In this document: positions 8,759 through 15,872 of the stretch, in pieces
Position numbering within the stretch: position 1 is the stretch's first letter
How the letters are laid out: each line of letters begins with the position of its first letter
Source: JAWXBK01 sp034439975
GTDB lineage: Bacteria > Pseudomonadota > Alphaproteobacteria > Dongiales > Dongiaceae
Reading direction: 5' to 3'
Assembly (NCBI GenBank): GCA_034439975.1
Contig: JAWXBK010000048.1
Span: forward strand, 1-43,372
DNA length: 43,372 nucleotides
The notes under the pieces: model-generated
Databases searched by the model: none
Seen by the model: the letters and a program-made list of their open reading frames with translations, nothing else
What the model was told of the DNA's origin: nothing
Translations under genes and position numbers: made by a program

Positions 8759-9856
8759 TTATGGGGCCGTGAGATTGAAAACCGCCGACCAGCCGTCCGG
8801 TGGCAGCGCGGCGTTTCTATCCCATGTCTTGGCGTTCGACTCGTCGACAATGACTGTCACGGGAGAAACGTGCGACAAGTAATCCATTCCCTCAAGCACA
8901 CGTACAGCCTGGTCCAGCGCGATGCGGGCCTGGATGACGGCACTGTCGGAGGCCATGGCATAGATGAGACCCTGCTCGACCAGTCTCGCGCTCTCCGGGC
9001 TCGGATAGTAGGCGATCACCTTGATGCCTTCGCGCCCGGCGTCGCGCAGAGCCCCGACCGCCGCTTCAGCCGCGGGTGCGACGCCGACGATGTAGTCGAT
9101 GTCGGAGAAGGTCTGCAGACCATCTTCGATCAGCTTCAGCTGCTCCGGCTTGTTGCTGTTGCCATATTTGGTGTCGAGAATCTCGAGCGACGAGTTCGAG
9201 ATGCTGCTGGCGAATCCCGTGTTTGCACTTTCCGACCAGCCAGCACCCGCGGGTCCGGGCAACCACAGGATTTTCGTGCGCTCTGATTCTTTCGGGTCGA
9301 TGGCGACTAGATATTCGCCGACTGTCTTGCCGATGACCTGGTACGATCCGAGTGAATGAGCTTTGACAAGTGGCGAATTGATGCCATTGCCGAGATCGAT
9401 CACCGGGATGCCCTGAGCGTCGAGCTCGGCCACGAGGCCGTCGAGGCCGGTGAAGGAGATTGCAGAAATGATCACCGCGTCGGCACCCTGGGTGACGCAA
9501 TTCTCGATCTGCGAGATCTGCGTGGGCAGATTGTCGTACCCGCCGGCTTCGACGACAGTGACTTCAACGCCTAGCCGCTTTGCTTCGTCGATATACCCGT
9601 AATTGTAGCCGAGATGATAGGCATCGGCCATGTGAGGGTGCGCCACGCATATATGCCAAGCCTCGGAAGCCTTCGCGAGCGGCTCATAGGTGATGGCGGT
9701 GTATTGTGGATTTTCAGATTCAAATCCCGGTGGTTCCTGCTGAAACGCCGGATAGGTCCAGTCCTGAGCTGAGGCCGACGCGGATAACCAGGCGATGCTG
9801 AGAAGGGCGACGCCGAACGGGGCGCTCTTAAGAAGGACATCTTTTATTTCCAACAT
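8759..9856 (-). CDS. TorT-like periplasmic substrate-binding protein
   Basis: A 365-residue periplasmic binding protein of the sugar-binding/TorT type. A Sec signal peptide covers residues 1-30, with cleavage after ASASA. The mature protein shows the ICVAHPHMADAYHLGYNYG start, the CVTQGADAVIISAIS hinge segment and the IPVIDLGNGI segment, a pattern shared with TorT, the TMAO-system binding protein. The ATG at 9856 is preceded by GGGAGG at good spacing; the longer frame to 10054 adds unlikely sequence. No TorS-type kinase is nearby. Instead a sugar-type ABC ATPase and permease without their own binding protein start on the opposite strand, so this protein is probably their ligand receptor. Confidence 0.85.
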   Translation of the reverse strand: MLEIKDVLLKSAPFGVALLSIAWLSASASAQDWTYPAFQQEPPGFESENPQYTAITYEPLAKASEAWHICVAHPHMADAYHLGYNYGYIDEAKRLGVEVTVVEAGGYDNLPTQISQIENCVTQGADAVIISAISFTGLDGLVAELDAQGIPVIDLGNGINSPLVKAHSLGSYQVIGKTVGEYLVAIDPKESERTKILWLPGPAGAGWSESANTGFASSISNSSLEILDTKYGNSNKPEQLKLIEDGLQTFSDIDYIVGVAPAAEAAVGALRDAGREGIKVIAYYPSPESARLVEQGLIYAMASDSAVIQARIALDQAVRVLEGMDYLSHVSPVTVIVDESNAKTWDRNAALPPDGWSAVFNLTAP

Positions 9857-10350
9857 GGATTTCGCCTCCCGGGCAAGGAATTGCTTTCGTTTCGGACCGC
9901 ATCGCGAAAGCGTGGGCCGATCGAGCACGTATCGGATCTGAGCCCGGTTGTGTGACTTCGGGCAAAGGTGCCTTGACGTTTTCGATTTTCGAATGTAGCC
10001 TTTTTTCTGAAACAGCGTCAATCTGGGGCAAAATTGTCGTTGATGGCGATCCAATGGCAGATATCGCTGTCCTTCGGGATCCTGCCCGGACTCGCGTGAT
10101 GATGAAGGACGGGAAGATCGTGGATACGAGAAAATCGATCCCGGACCGGACGGTATAGGGCTGGGAAAAGCCGACGCAGTACTGGCGCGACGCCCGTATG
10201 CCGACCCAGGAATTTATCAGCAACCATGCGACCAAACACGCCCGCCTGGATGGCAGAGCACAAATCTGGCAAGGGTTCTAGGGCAGCAGAGTGAGCTCGG
10301 CGAGAGAGTCCTCTCCCGGTTTCCTTCTATCTCCGTTGGAAAGAGCTGCG
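9857..10350. other. Divergent intergenic region, 494 bases
   Basis: This stretch separates the leftward binding-protein gene from the rightward ATPase gene and must hold both promoters. It contains the amidohydrolase remnant at 10018-10158. Outside the remnant no gene or clear operator was recognised. Confidence 0.5.
10018..10158 (+). pseudogene. Remnant of an amidohydrolase C-terminus
   Basis: A rightward frame ending in TAG at 10158 encodes a segment around VVDGDPMADIAVLRDP and then VMMKDGKIV. This is the characteristic C-terminal signature of metal-dependent amidohydrolases, where the chain returns to the small composite beta domain. Nothing resembling the catalytic barrel precedes it, so it is a 3' scrap of a lost gene rather than a gene. 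It lies in the divergent control region between the TorT-like protein and the ABC ATPase. The same frame stays open for about 40 more codons after the stop, without recognisable content. Confidence 0.65.
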
Positions 10351-12048
10351 ATGCCTCGATCCGGTTCGGACGCTAACGTTCAGTGCAAGAATAGTGGTGA
10401 AAGCGAGCCACTCATCCTGATAGATGGATCAGGCTCGCTTCAACCGATCACTGTGGCGGCGACCTTGCGGACGCTCTCACCCGACAAACAGCGGTCTGGC
10501 ACGCACGACGAACCGTTGCCGCTTGCCAGGCCGGAGGCGGAACTGCTCACCTTGCGGGGAGTTTCGAAATCCTTTGTCGGTATAAAGGCACTGGAAGATG
10601 TGGATTTCGACCTCAAGGCGGGCGAAGTTCATGTCCTTTTCGGAGAGAACGGGGCTGGCAAATCGACGCTGATCAATATCATCGCCGGCGTACTGCGCCC
10701 CGACCATGGTGTCCTGACGCTTCAGGGCCAGAATAAGCGCCTGAGTTCGGTGGTCGATGCCAGAAAGAGCGGGATTGCCGCTGTATTTCAGGAATTCAGT
10801 CTCGCCCCGGATCTGGCTGTCGAAGAAAACCTTTTTCTTGGCGTTGAACCGGGCCGGATGGGCCTGTTGAGCAAGCGCGCCATTCGTCGGCAGGCGAAGG
10901 CGGCACTCGCAAATCTGGGCTTCCGCCTCGATCCCGCGGCGCGCGTCGGATCGCTATCCCGCGCTGAGCAACAGATGGTGGAGATCACCAAGGCCGTCCT
11001 GACCGAGCCGAAGGTCATCATCTTCGACGAGCCTACGGCGTCGCTTACCGAGCGGGAGGTACGTGAACTCTTCCGATTAATAGGCCGCCTCAAGGCAGAG
11101 GGTGTCGGCATCGTCTACATCACACATCGCATTTCCGAGATATTCGAGATTGGTGATCGCGTGACCGTGATGCGTGACGGCCGGAAGATCCAGACGGTCG
11201 CGCTTGAGGACGTCGATGCGACTCGCATTGTTGAACTCATGACCGGGAGGCACATCGGCAATCTCTATCCGACGATTGCGCACAAACCCGGAAGAACCCT
11301 GCTCCGGTTGGACAAGCTTCAGACCGCGGATGGAAGTGTGCGTGGTGTTGCACTGGAGGTTCGTGCCGGCGAGATCGTCGGCCTTGCCGGCCTGGTCGGT
11401 TGCGGCAAATCGGAGATCGGGCGCGCCTGTTTCGGCCTGTGCCGATTGGCGATGGGCAGTTCGATTGCTTTCGGCGGCGACCTGATCACCAGACCGACGC
11501 CACGTCGTATGCTGAAGCGCGGCCTTCAGTATGTTCCATCTGATCGTCGGCGCGAGGGCCTGATGTTCGAGCGTTCGACTCGTGAGAACATTTCGCTCCC
11601 GATGCTCGCGGACTCCGAGCTAAGCCGTGCCGGATTCCTACGCCGCAGCGTAGAGCGGGCGAGAGCCAGGCATCTCGCCGAAAAAATGGGCGTAACCCCA
11701 CTGCAGATGGAGAGTCCGGTCATCCAGTATTCCGGTGGAAATCAGCAAAAAGTGGTGCTTGCCAAGATCATGTCACAGGACATGAAACTCCTCATTCTCG
11801 ATGAGCCGACTGTTGGAGTCGACGTGGCATCCAAGGCGGAGATTTATGGCTTCCTCGCCGGGTTGATCGAGACGGGGGTCGGGATACTTCTGATCAGCTC
11901 GGATCTGCCGGAGGTACTGAATCTCTCTCACCGGGTCTATGTGATCCACGATGGAGAAGTCCGATCCCATCTCGCGGGCTCCGACATCTCCGAACGAAAT
12001 GTCTTGCACAGCTTCTTTAACAATGATGCCGCCAGGAGCGCTCAATGA
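10351..12048 (+). CDS. Sugar-type ABC transporter ATP-binding protein (RbsA/MglA-like, two ATPase domains)
   Basis: A 565-residue tandem ATPase for a CUT2-type importer. The first domain has Walker A GENGAGKS at 98-105, the relaxed signature LSRAEQQ usual for this family, and Walker B VIIFDEPTASL. The second has the degenerate Walker A GLVGCGKS, signature YSGGNQQK and Walker B LLILDEPTVGVD. The ATG at 10351 is chosen because GGAAAGAG precedes it; a GTG at 10291 is also in frame. Even so the protein carries about 60 more residues before the first domain than RbsA proteins do, and that stretch looks low in structure and contains an inverted repeat, so the true start could be later. The ATPase is coupled to the permease by an ATGA overlap. 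Confidence 0.88.
   Translation: MPRSGSDANVQCKNSGESEPLILIDGSGSLQPITVAATLRTLSPDKQRSGTHDEPLPLARPEAELLTLRGVSKSFVGIKALEDVDFDLKAGEVHVLFGENGAGKSTLINIIAGVLRPDHGVLTLQGQNKRLSSVVDARKSGIAAVFQEFSLAPDLAVEENLFLGVEPGRMGLLSKRAIRRQAKAALANLGFRLDPAARVGSLSRAEQQMVEITKAVLTEPKVIIFDEPTASLTEREVRELFRLIGRLKAEGVGIVYITHRISEIFEIGDRVTVMRDGRKIQTVALEDVDATRIVELMTGRHIGNLYPTIAHKPGRTLLRLDKLQTADGSVRGVALEVRAGEIVGLAGLVGCGKSEIGRACFGLCRLAMGSSIAFGGDLITRPTPRRMLKRGLQYVPSDRRREGLMFERSTRENISLPMLADSELSRAGFLRRSVERARARHLAEKMGVTPLQMESPVIQYSGGNQQKVVLAKIMSQDMKLLILDEPTVGVDVASKAEIYGFLAGLIETGVGILLISSDLPEVLNLSHRVYVIHDGEVRSHLAGSDISERNVLHSFFNNDAARSAQ
10401..10440. repeat. Inverted repeat within the 5' end of the ABC ATPase gene
   Basis: AAGCGAGCC at 10401-10409 is repeated inverted as GGCTCGCTT at 10432-10440, with 22 bases between. 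A smaller CTGAT/ATCAG pair sits inside. The repeat lies in the family-atypical N-terminal extension, so it may be a leader structure or operator if translation truly begins downstream. Confidence 0.55.
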
Positions 12049-13067
12049 CCGCATCTGAATCGCGGCCACCGGAATTAGGGGGCAACCTTGTCAGACGGCT
12101 CTTCGTGCGCTTGGGTATTCTCCCCTTCTTCCTGATCGCCGCGATTGTTCTCTTCAGCTCGATCGAACCGCGGTTTCTCTCGCCGGGTAACTTCGTGAAT
12201 ATCGCGCGGCAGTCGACCTATCTTCTCATTGTATCTCTGGGGCAGATGATCGTACTTCTGACCGCCGGTCTCGACCTGTCGATTGGTTCCACAATCGCGC
12301 TGGCTTCTGTCGTCACCGCGACGGTGATGGGCGGAATGTTAGTGATCGATCCGACAGCCGTGTGGCTGGCGATTGCAGCTGGAAGTGCGGCAGGTATTGC
12401 GACAGGCGTTCTAGTCGGTTCGGTAAACGCCATCGGTGTCGCCATCTTCAACGTCAGCCCATTCATGATGACGCTCGGCATGCTCTCGATTGCCTTCGGC
12501 CTGGCGTTGACGATCAGTGGCGGCTCGCCGGTCTACGGTATGCCTGACGTGTTCGGCACCACTTTCGCGTATGACAGAGTGCTCGGAATTCCCATACCGA
12601 TCTATATCGGCGTCGCCGTCTTTGCACTTGTCTATCTGCTTCTCAACTGGACCCGCGCTGGCCGCTACCTCTACGCCCTCGGAAGCAATGCCAGGGCAGT
12701 GCATCTTTCAGGGATACACGGGGTCTCGTACCTCTTCCTGGCCTATGTGCTTTGCGGGTTGCTCGCGGGAGCGACAGGAGTTCTGCTGACCGCGCGTGTG
12801 CAGAGCGGCGAAGCTAATATGGGGCAGGAACTGGTCCTGCAGTCGATCGCAGCTTGTATTATTGGCGGAGTCTCGCTGTTTGGAGGCATCGGCCGCGTTG
12901 GCAACGTCCTCCTGGGAGTGATCTTCATCACTCTTCTGACCAATGGAATGAACATGGTACGAATTGACGGCTACCTGCAGCAGGTCGTCCTCGGCGCAGT
13001 ACTGATCCTGGCGATTATCGCCGATCAGACCCGTCTCAGAATCGCCGGACATACACTGACTAGGTGA
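12045..13067 (+). CDS. Sugar-type ABC transporter permease (RbsC/XylH-like)
   Basis: A 340-residue, strongly hydrophobic inner-membrane permease with about 9-10 membrane segments. Family marks are the GQMIVLLTAGLDLSIGS block near residues 65-81, the NPFMMT-like NVSPFMMTLGM block, and the YALGSNARAVHLSGI cytoplasmic loop that contacts the ATPase. It pairs with the preceding tandem ATPase (start overlaps its stop by four bases). The binding protein is most likely the TorT-like protein encoded divergently. No binding-protein gene follows, so the importer appears to be split between strands. Confidence 0.9.
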   Translation: MTASESRPPELGGNLVRRLFVRLGILPFFLIAAIVLFSSIEPRFLSPGNFVNIARQSTYLLIVSLGQMIVLLTAGLDLSIGSTIALASVVTATVMGGMLVIDPTAVWLAIAAGSAAGIATGVLVGSVNAIGVAIFNVSPFMMTLGMLSIAFGLALTISGGSPVYGMPDVFGTTFAYDRVLGIPIPIYIGVAVFALVYLLLNWTRAGRYLYALGSNARAVHLSGIHGVSYLFLAYVLCGLLAGATGVLLTARVQSGEANMGQELVLQSIAACIIGGVSLFGGIGRVGNVLLGVIFITLLTNGMNMVRIDGYLQQVVLGAVLILAIIADQTRLRIAGHTLTR

Positions 13068-13222
13068 GAACTGGCTTCGATGCGAGGATGATCAGCAACG
13101 TGGCGGCATGCCAGCAGCCAGGATCGCAGAAAGCATTGCGGGGGTTCGTGCATAGATCGTGAGCTATTCAGGTGGACATGTCCCTCGATGACGACAGCAA
13201 CTACAAATGTACGAGGAAGTAA

Positions 13223-13609
13223 ATGGCTAAGCGAGAAGTGACAATCGACTATCTCAAGGAAATCGTCGACGCGTTCAACCGGCACGATGTTAAGGCTATC
13301 GCGGGCTTTTTTGCCGCAGACGGCCAGTTTCTGACTGCACGTGGTCCGCATAGCTACGGCAACCGGATCACGGGTCCGCGACAAATCGCTGACTATCTCG
13401 AACAGCGCTATAAGACGATCCCCGATATGCGTTGGGAGAGCGAAGTTCACTTCGTCAGCGGCACTCGTGCGCTTTCGGAGTGGACCGTCAAAGGCACGAT
13501 GACCTCGGGCGAGGAGATCAACTGGACGGGCTGCGATGTCTGGAATTTCGACGACCAGGGAAAGATCAAGATCAAGGATACCTTCTGGAAGTGCGTCGAA
13601 CGTCAGTAG
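13223..13609 (+). CDS. SnoaL-like/NTF2-fold small protein
   Basis: A 128-residue protein with the cone-shaped NTF2/SnoaL fold pattern: an N-terminal helix (IVDAFNRHDVKAIAGFFAADG), a middle with GPRQIADYLEQRY, and strands ending in TFWKCVERQ. Members act as small-molecule hydrolases, isomerases, cyclases or subunits of ring hydroxylases. A strong ribosome site (GAGGAAG) precedes the ATG. Its place between the importer and the FAD ring-hydroxylase suggests a step or helper role in the same catabolic route. No catalytic residue can be assigned with confidence. Confidence 0.8.
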   Translation: MAKREVTIDYLKEIVDAFNRHDVKAIAGFFAADGQFLTARGPHSYGNRITGPRQIADYLEQRYKTIPDMRWESEVHFVSGTRALSEWTVKGTMTSGEEINWTGCDVWNFDDQGKIKIKDTFWKCVERQ

Positions 13610-13621
13610 CAGTGCGGCGCC

Positions 13622-13639
13622 GGCAGCGAGGGCGCTGCC
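13622..13639 (+). terminator. GC hairpin after the SnoaL-like gene
   Basis: GGCAGCG at 13622-13628 pairs with CGCTGCC at 13633-13639 around a 4-base AGGG loop, 12 bases after the stop codon. No T-run follows, so it may be a partial terminator or mRNA 3'-end stabiliser rather than an intrinsic terminator. Confidence 0.4.
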
Positions 13640-13880
13640 AGCTGATTCCATGGTAGGGACAACAAGGTGGTGCCGTTCGCGACCTCAAGTCTTGTCCTCA
13701 CAGGCTAATCCCCGGTGCGGATCTGAGAGCGCTGTTGAAGTGTGGCCACCTGCCGGCCGTCGAGCAATCGGACGCGTTCCTGTCGTTAACGCAGATGCCA
13801 TTTGGTTGATAGGGTGAGTGCGGCACCGGTTGAAGCGGATCGACGCACGCGGCAGCGGACCGTCTAGGGAGGAATAAGAA

Positions 13881-15089
13881 ATGAAAATGCGTCATGCAGA
13901 GATTGCCGGTGCGGGCTTTGCCGGACTGACGGCGGCGACGGCGCTCGCGCAGAGAGGCTGGAGCGTTCGCGTTCATGAGCGCTCGCCAGAGTGCCGGGAG
14001 TTCGGGGCCGGCATTTGGTTTTGGGAAAATGGTGTTCGCATCCTGAATGCGATTGGCGCGGCAGACGACGCGCTGGACGGCTGCATTATGGTGCCGGCTT
14101 GGGAAAGTTTTGACGAACACGGACGCACAATCGATCGCCTTAAGTTCGGCAATCATGAGGAAGGCGGCCGCATGTTCTGCATTGTTCGGCAGAAGCTTTA
14201 CGAGGCTATTCTGAAGGCCGCTGGTCGGGCAGGGGTGGAGATTGTCACGAGCTCGAAGGTAGTCGGTGCGACGGCCGATGGTCACCTGGAAGTCGAGTTG
14301 GAAAAAAAATACAAGGCCGACCTCGTGATCGGCGCGGACGGCGTACATTCCAAGGTACGCGATTCCCTTGGCCTGCTCAAAGACCGCCGCGCGCACGGTG
14401 ATGGCGCAATACGCGTCCTGGTGTCAAGGAAGCCCAGCGAAGCGGCAGATCCACGCCTCTCGGAATTCCAAGAGTGGTGGAACGGTACCCGACGGGTCCT
14501 TTTCAGTCCGTGCAGCGAGAAAGAACTCTATATCTGCCTTACGACAGTTGGGTCTGATACTGAGGCTCTCGGTACCCCGGTGCCGAAGGAAGCTTGGATC
14601 AAATCGTTTCCAGCCATCGAGGATTATCTGCGCCGCGTTCCGGAGACCGGACGCTCGGACTTGTTCGAGACCATCACATTGCATCGGTGGTCTGAGGGCA
14701 GGGTGGCGATAGTCGGAGACGCCGCCCACGGGATGGTTCCTGGCCTTGGTCAGGGCTGCGGCACCGCTATCACCAATGCTTTCTCGCTGGCGGTCTACCT
14801 GGAGGAAGTCTCAGATATCAGCACTGCTGTGGATTTATGGGAGAGGCGCGAGCGGCCGTTGACCGAGCATACCCAGTTCTGGTCTTGGACCACCTGGCCG
14901 TTGACACGCGTTCCGTCCGACATAGCGCGAACCGTTTTTAATTTCCCTGGTTTCAAGGAATGGTTGGCGGCGCAGCGCTCGCGAACGTCTCTGTACATCC
15001 CCTATGGTACCGAGAAGGATTCGAGGTGGAAGCCGCAGAAGGGTCCGATGGAGCCTGCGAGCCAGAGTTTCTATCAAAGCCTCGCGTGA
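13881..15089 (+). CDS. FAD-dependent class A monooxygenase (aromatic/pyridine ring hydroxylase type)
   Basis: A 402-residue single-component flavoprotein hydroxylase using NAD(P)H and O2. Visible marks are the FAD Rossmann loop GAGFAG at 10-15, the DG motif GADGVHSKVR at 151-160 and the GD motif GDAAHGMVPG at 279-288. From memory the sequence resembles 2-methyl-3-hydroxypyridine-5-carboxylate oxygenase, the ring-opening enzyme of vitamin B6 breakdown in Mesorhizobium, both around the EFGAGIWFWENG segment and around the SPCSEKELYICL segment. 6-Hydroxynicotinate or salicylate hydroxylases are alternatives. GGAGG lies 8 bases before the ATG. It is 270 bases after the SnoaL-like gene in the same direction, so it may belong to the same operon or have its own promoter. 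Confidence 0.88.
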   Translation: MKMRHAEIAGAGFAGLTAATALAQRGWSVRVHERSPECREFGAGIWFWENGVRILNAIGAADDALDGCIMVPAWESFDEHGRTIDRLKFGNHEEGGRMFCIVRQKLYEAILKAAGRAGVEIVTSSKVVGATADGHLEVELEKKYKADLVIGADGVHSKVRDSLGLLKDRRAHGDGAIRVLVSRKPSEAADPRLSEFQEWWNGTRRVLFSPCSEKELYICLTTVGSDTEALGTPVPKEAWIKSFPAIEDYLRRVPETGRSDLFETITLHRWSEGRVAIVGDAAHGMVPGLGQGCGTAITNAFSLAVYLEEVSDISTAVDLWERRERPLTEHTQFWSWTTWPLTRVPSDIARTVFNFPGFKEWLAAQRSRTSLYIPYGTEKDSRWKPQKGPMEPASQSFYQSLA

Positions 15090-15509
15090 TATCTTGGGGA
15101 GAGTAGCCCGAAAATGGCCAGTCGTGCATTGTCTTGCGTTCGGTTCATAAGCCAAGCGTAGTATGGAAGGATTCTAAACGGCTCATTGTTGTCTGATCAC
15201 TCGGCATCTTCGTTCACTATCAAGGCAGCGCTACCTTGGTTGGCCGGATCCCAAACAGGTAACCACATCTTATGTGCGCATTAATTGTAATAAGATGAGC
15301 GCTGGCGGCGAAAGCCTAATCCCGCGGCAGTCGCGAGAGGTGGTTGTGCCGCTGACACCCCTCCGGCTCCGTTTCGCTAGTACCTGCAGGTCATCGCGCC
15401 ACCAGATTCGATATGCCCGCTCGCGGGGCACCCGAGAGCCTTGCTCATTTAGTGGTGCCGGGCCGCCGTAGCCCCATCACAGCCGCTCGGTAATAGTAAT
15501 TGTCTGCCC

Positions 15510-15779
15510 TCATGGCTGGTCAGTTCCGATCGATATTCCGGTGGCCTCCACCAGCAAATGAAGTCGGTTGCGGGCCCCCGCAACCAACTTTACCGAACGC
15601 GCGAACTCGCTGGAAAAAGCCGCCTCCTTCCCGGAGGCGGCTTTCGTCTTTCCGGGATCGGCGGCCATGGCGACCATCCGCGCTATCTCGCCAACCATCT
15701 CGATTTCGAAGCCGCCCTCCGAGATCGCTTTCACCGTCACACGCTCGACCAGCCCGCGCAAAATTGATGCGTCGTCTGA
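15510..15779 (-). pseudogene. Remnant of a serine recombinase C-terminus
   Basis: A leftward frame ending at 15510 encodes DDASILRGLVERV, then GGFEIEMVGEIARMV, then RSVKLVAGARNRL. This ordered set is the C-terminal tail common to large serine site-specific recombinases of alphaproteobacteria. No catalytic resolvase domain or zinc ribbon precedes it; the upstream part of the frame runs antisense into the acyl-CoA synthetase gene and is unlike any recombinase. It is therefore a broken 3' end marking an old mobile-element boundary. Confidence 0.7.
15616..15644. terminator. Perfect 12-bp hairpin, terminator-like
   Basis: AAAGCCGCCTCC at 15616-15627 pairs perfectly with GGAGGCGGCTTT at 15633-15644 around a 5-base TTCCC loop. 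A-rich sequence precedes it and TTTCGTCTTT follows, so it could terminate transcription in either direction. It lies within the recombinase remnant, insulating the acyl-CoA synthetase operon from the upstream monooxygenase gene. Confidence 0.65.
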
Positions 15780-15872
15780 AGGAGGGGATGTCCACAAACG
15801 CGACTTCGACGATCGAGATAGACTAGTGAGTGCTATCATGGGCGCGGTTTTCGCATCGGGGATGATATCGTG

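Larger units (their letters stand above)
15090..15872. other. 783-base intergenic region holding a recombinase remnant and a strong hairpin
   Basis: The first 400 bases show no recognisable gene; the 65-codon frame at 15274-15471 has no family likeness. The second half contains the leftward serine-recombinase remnant and a perfect hairpin listed separately. The promoter of the acyl-CoA synthetase operon should lie in the last 100 bases but no clear site was found. Confidence 0.5.
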
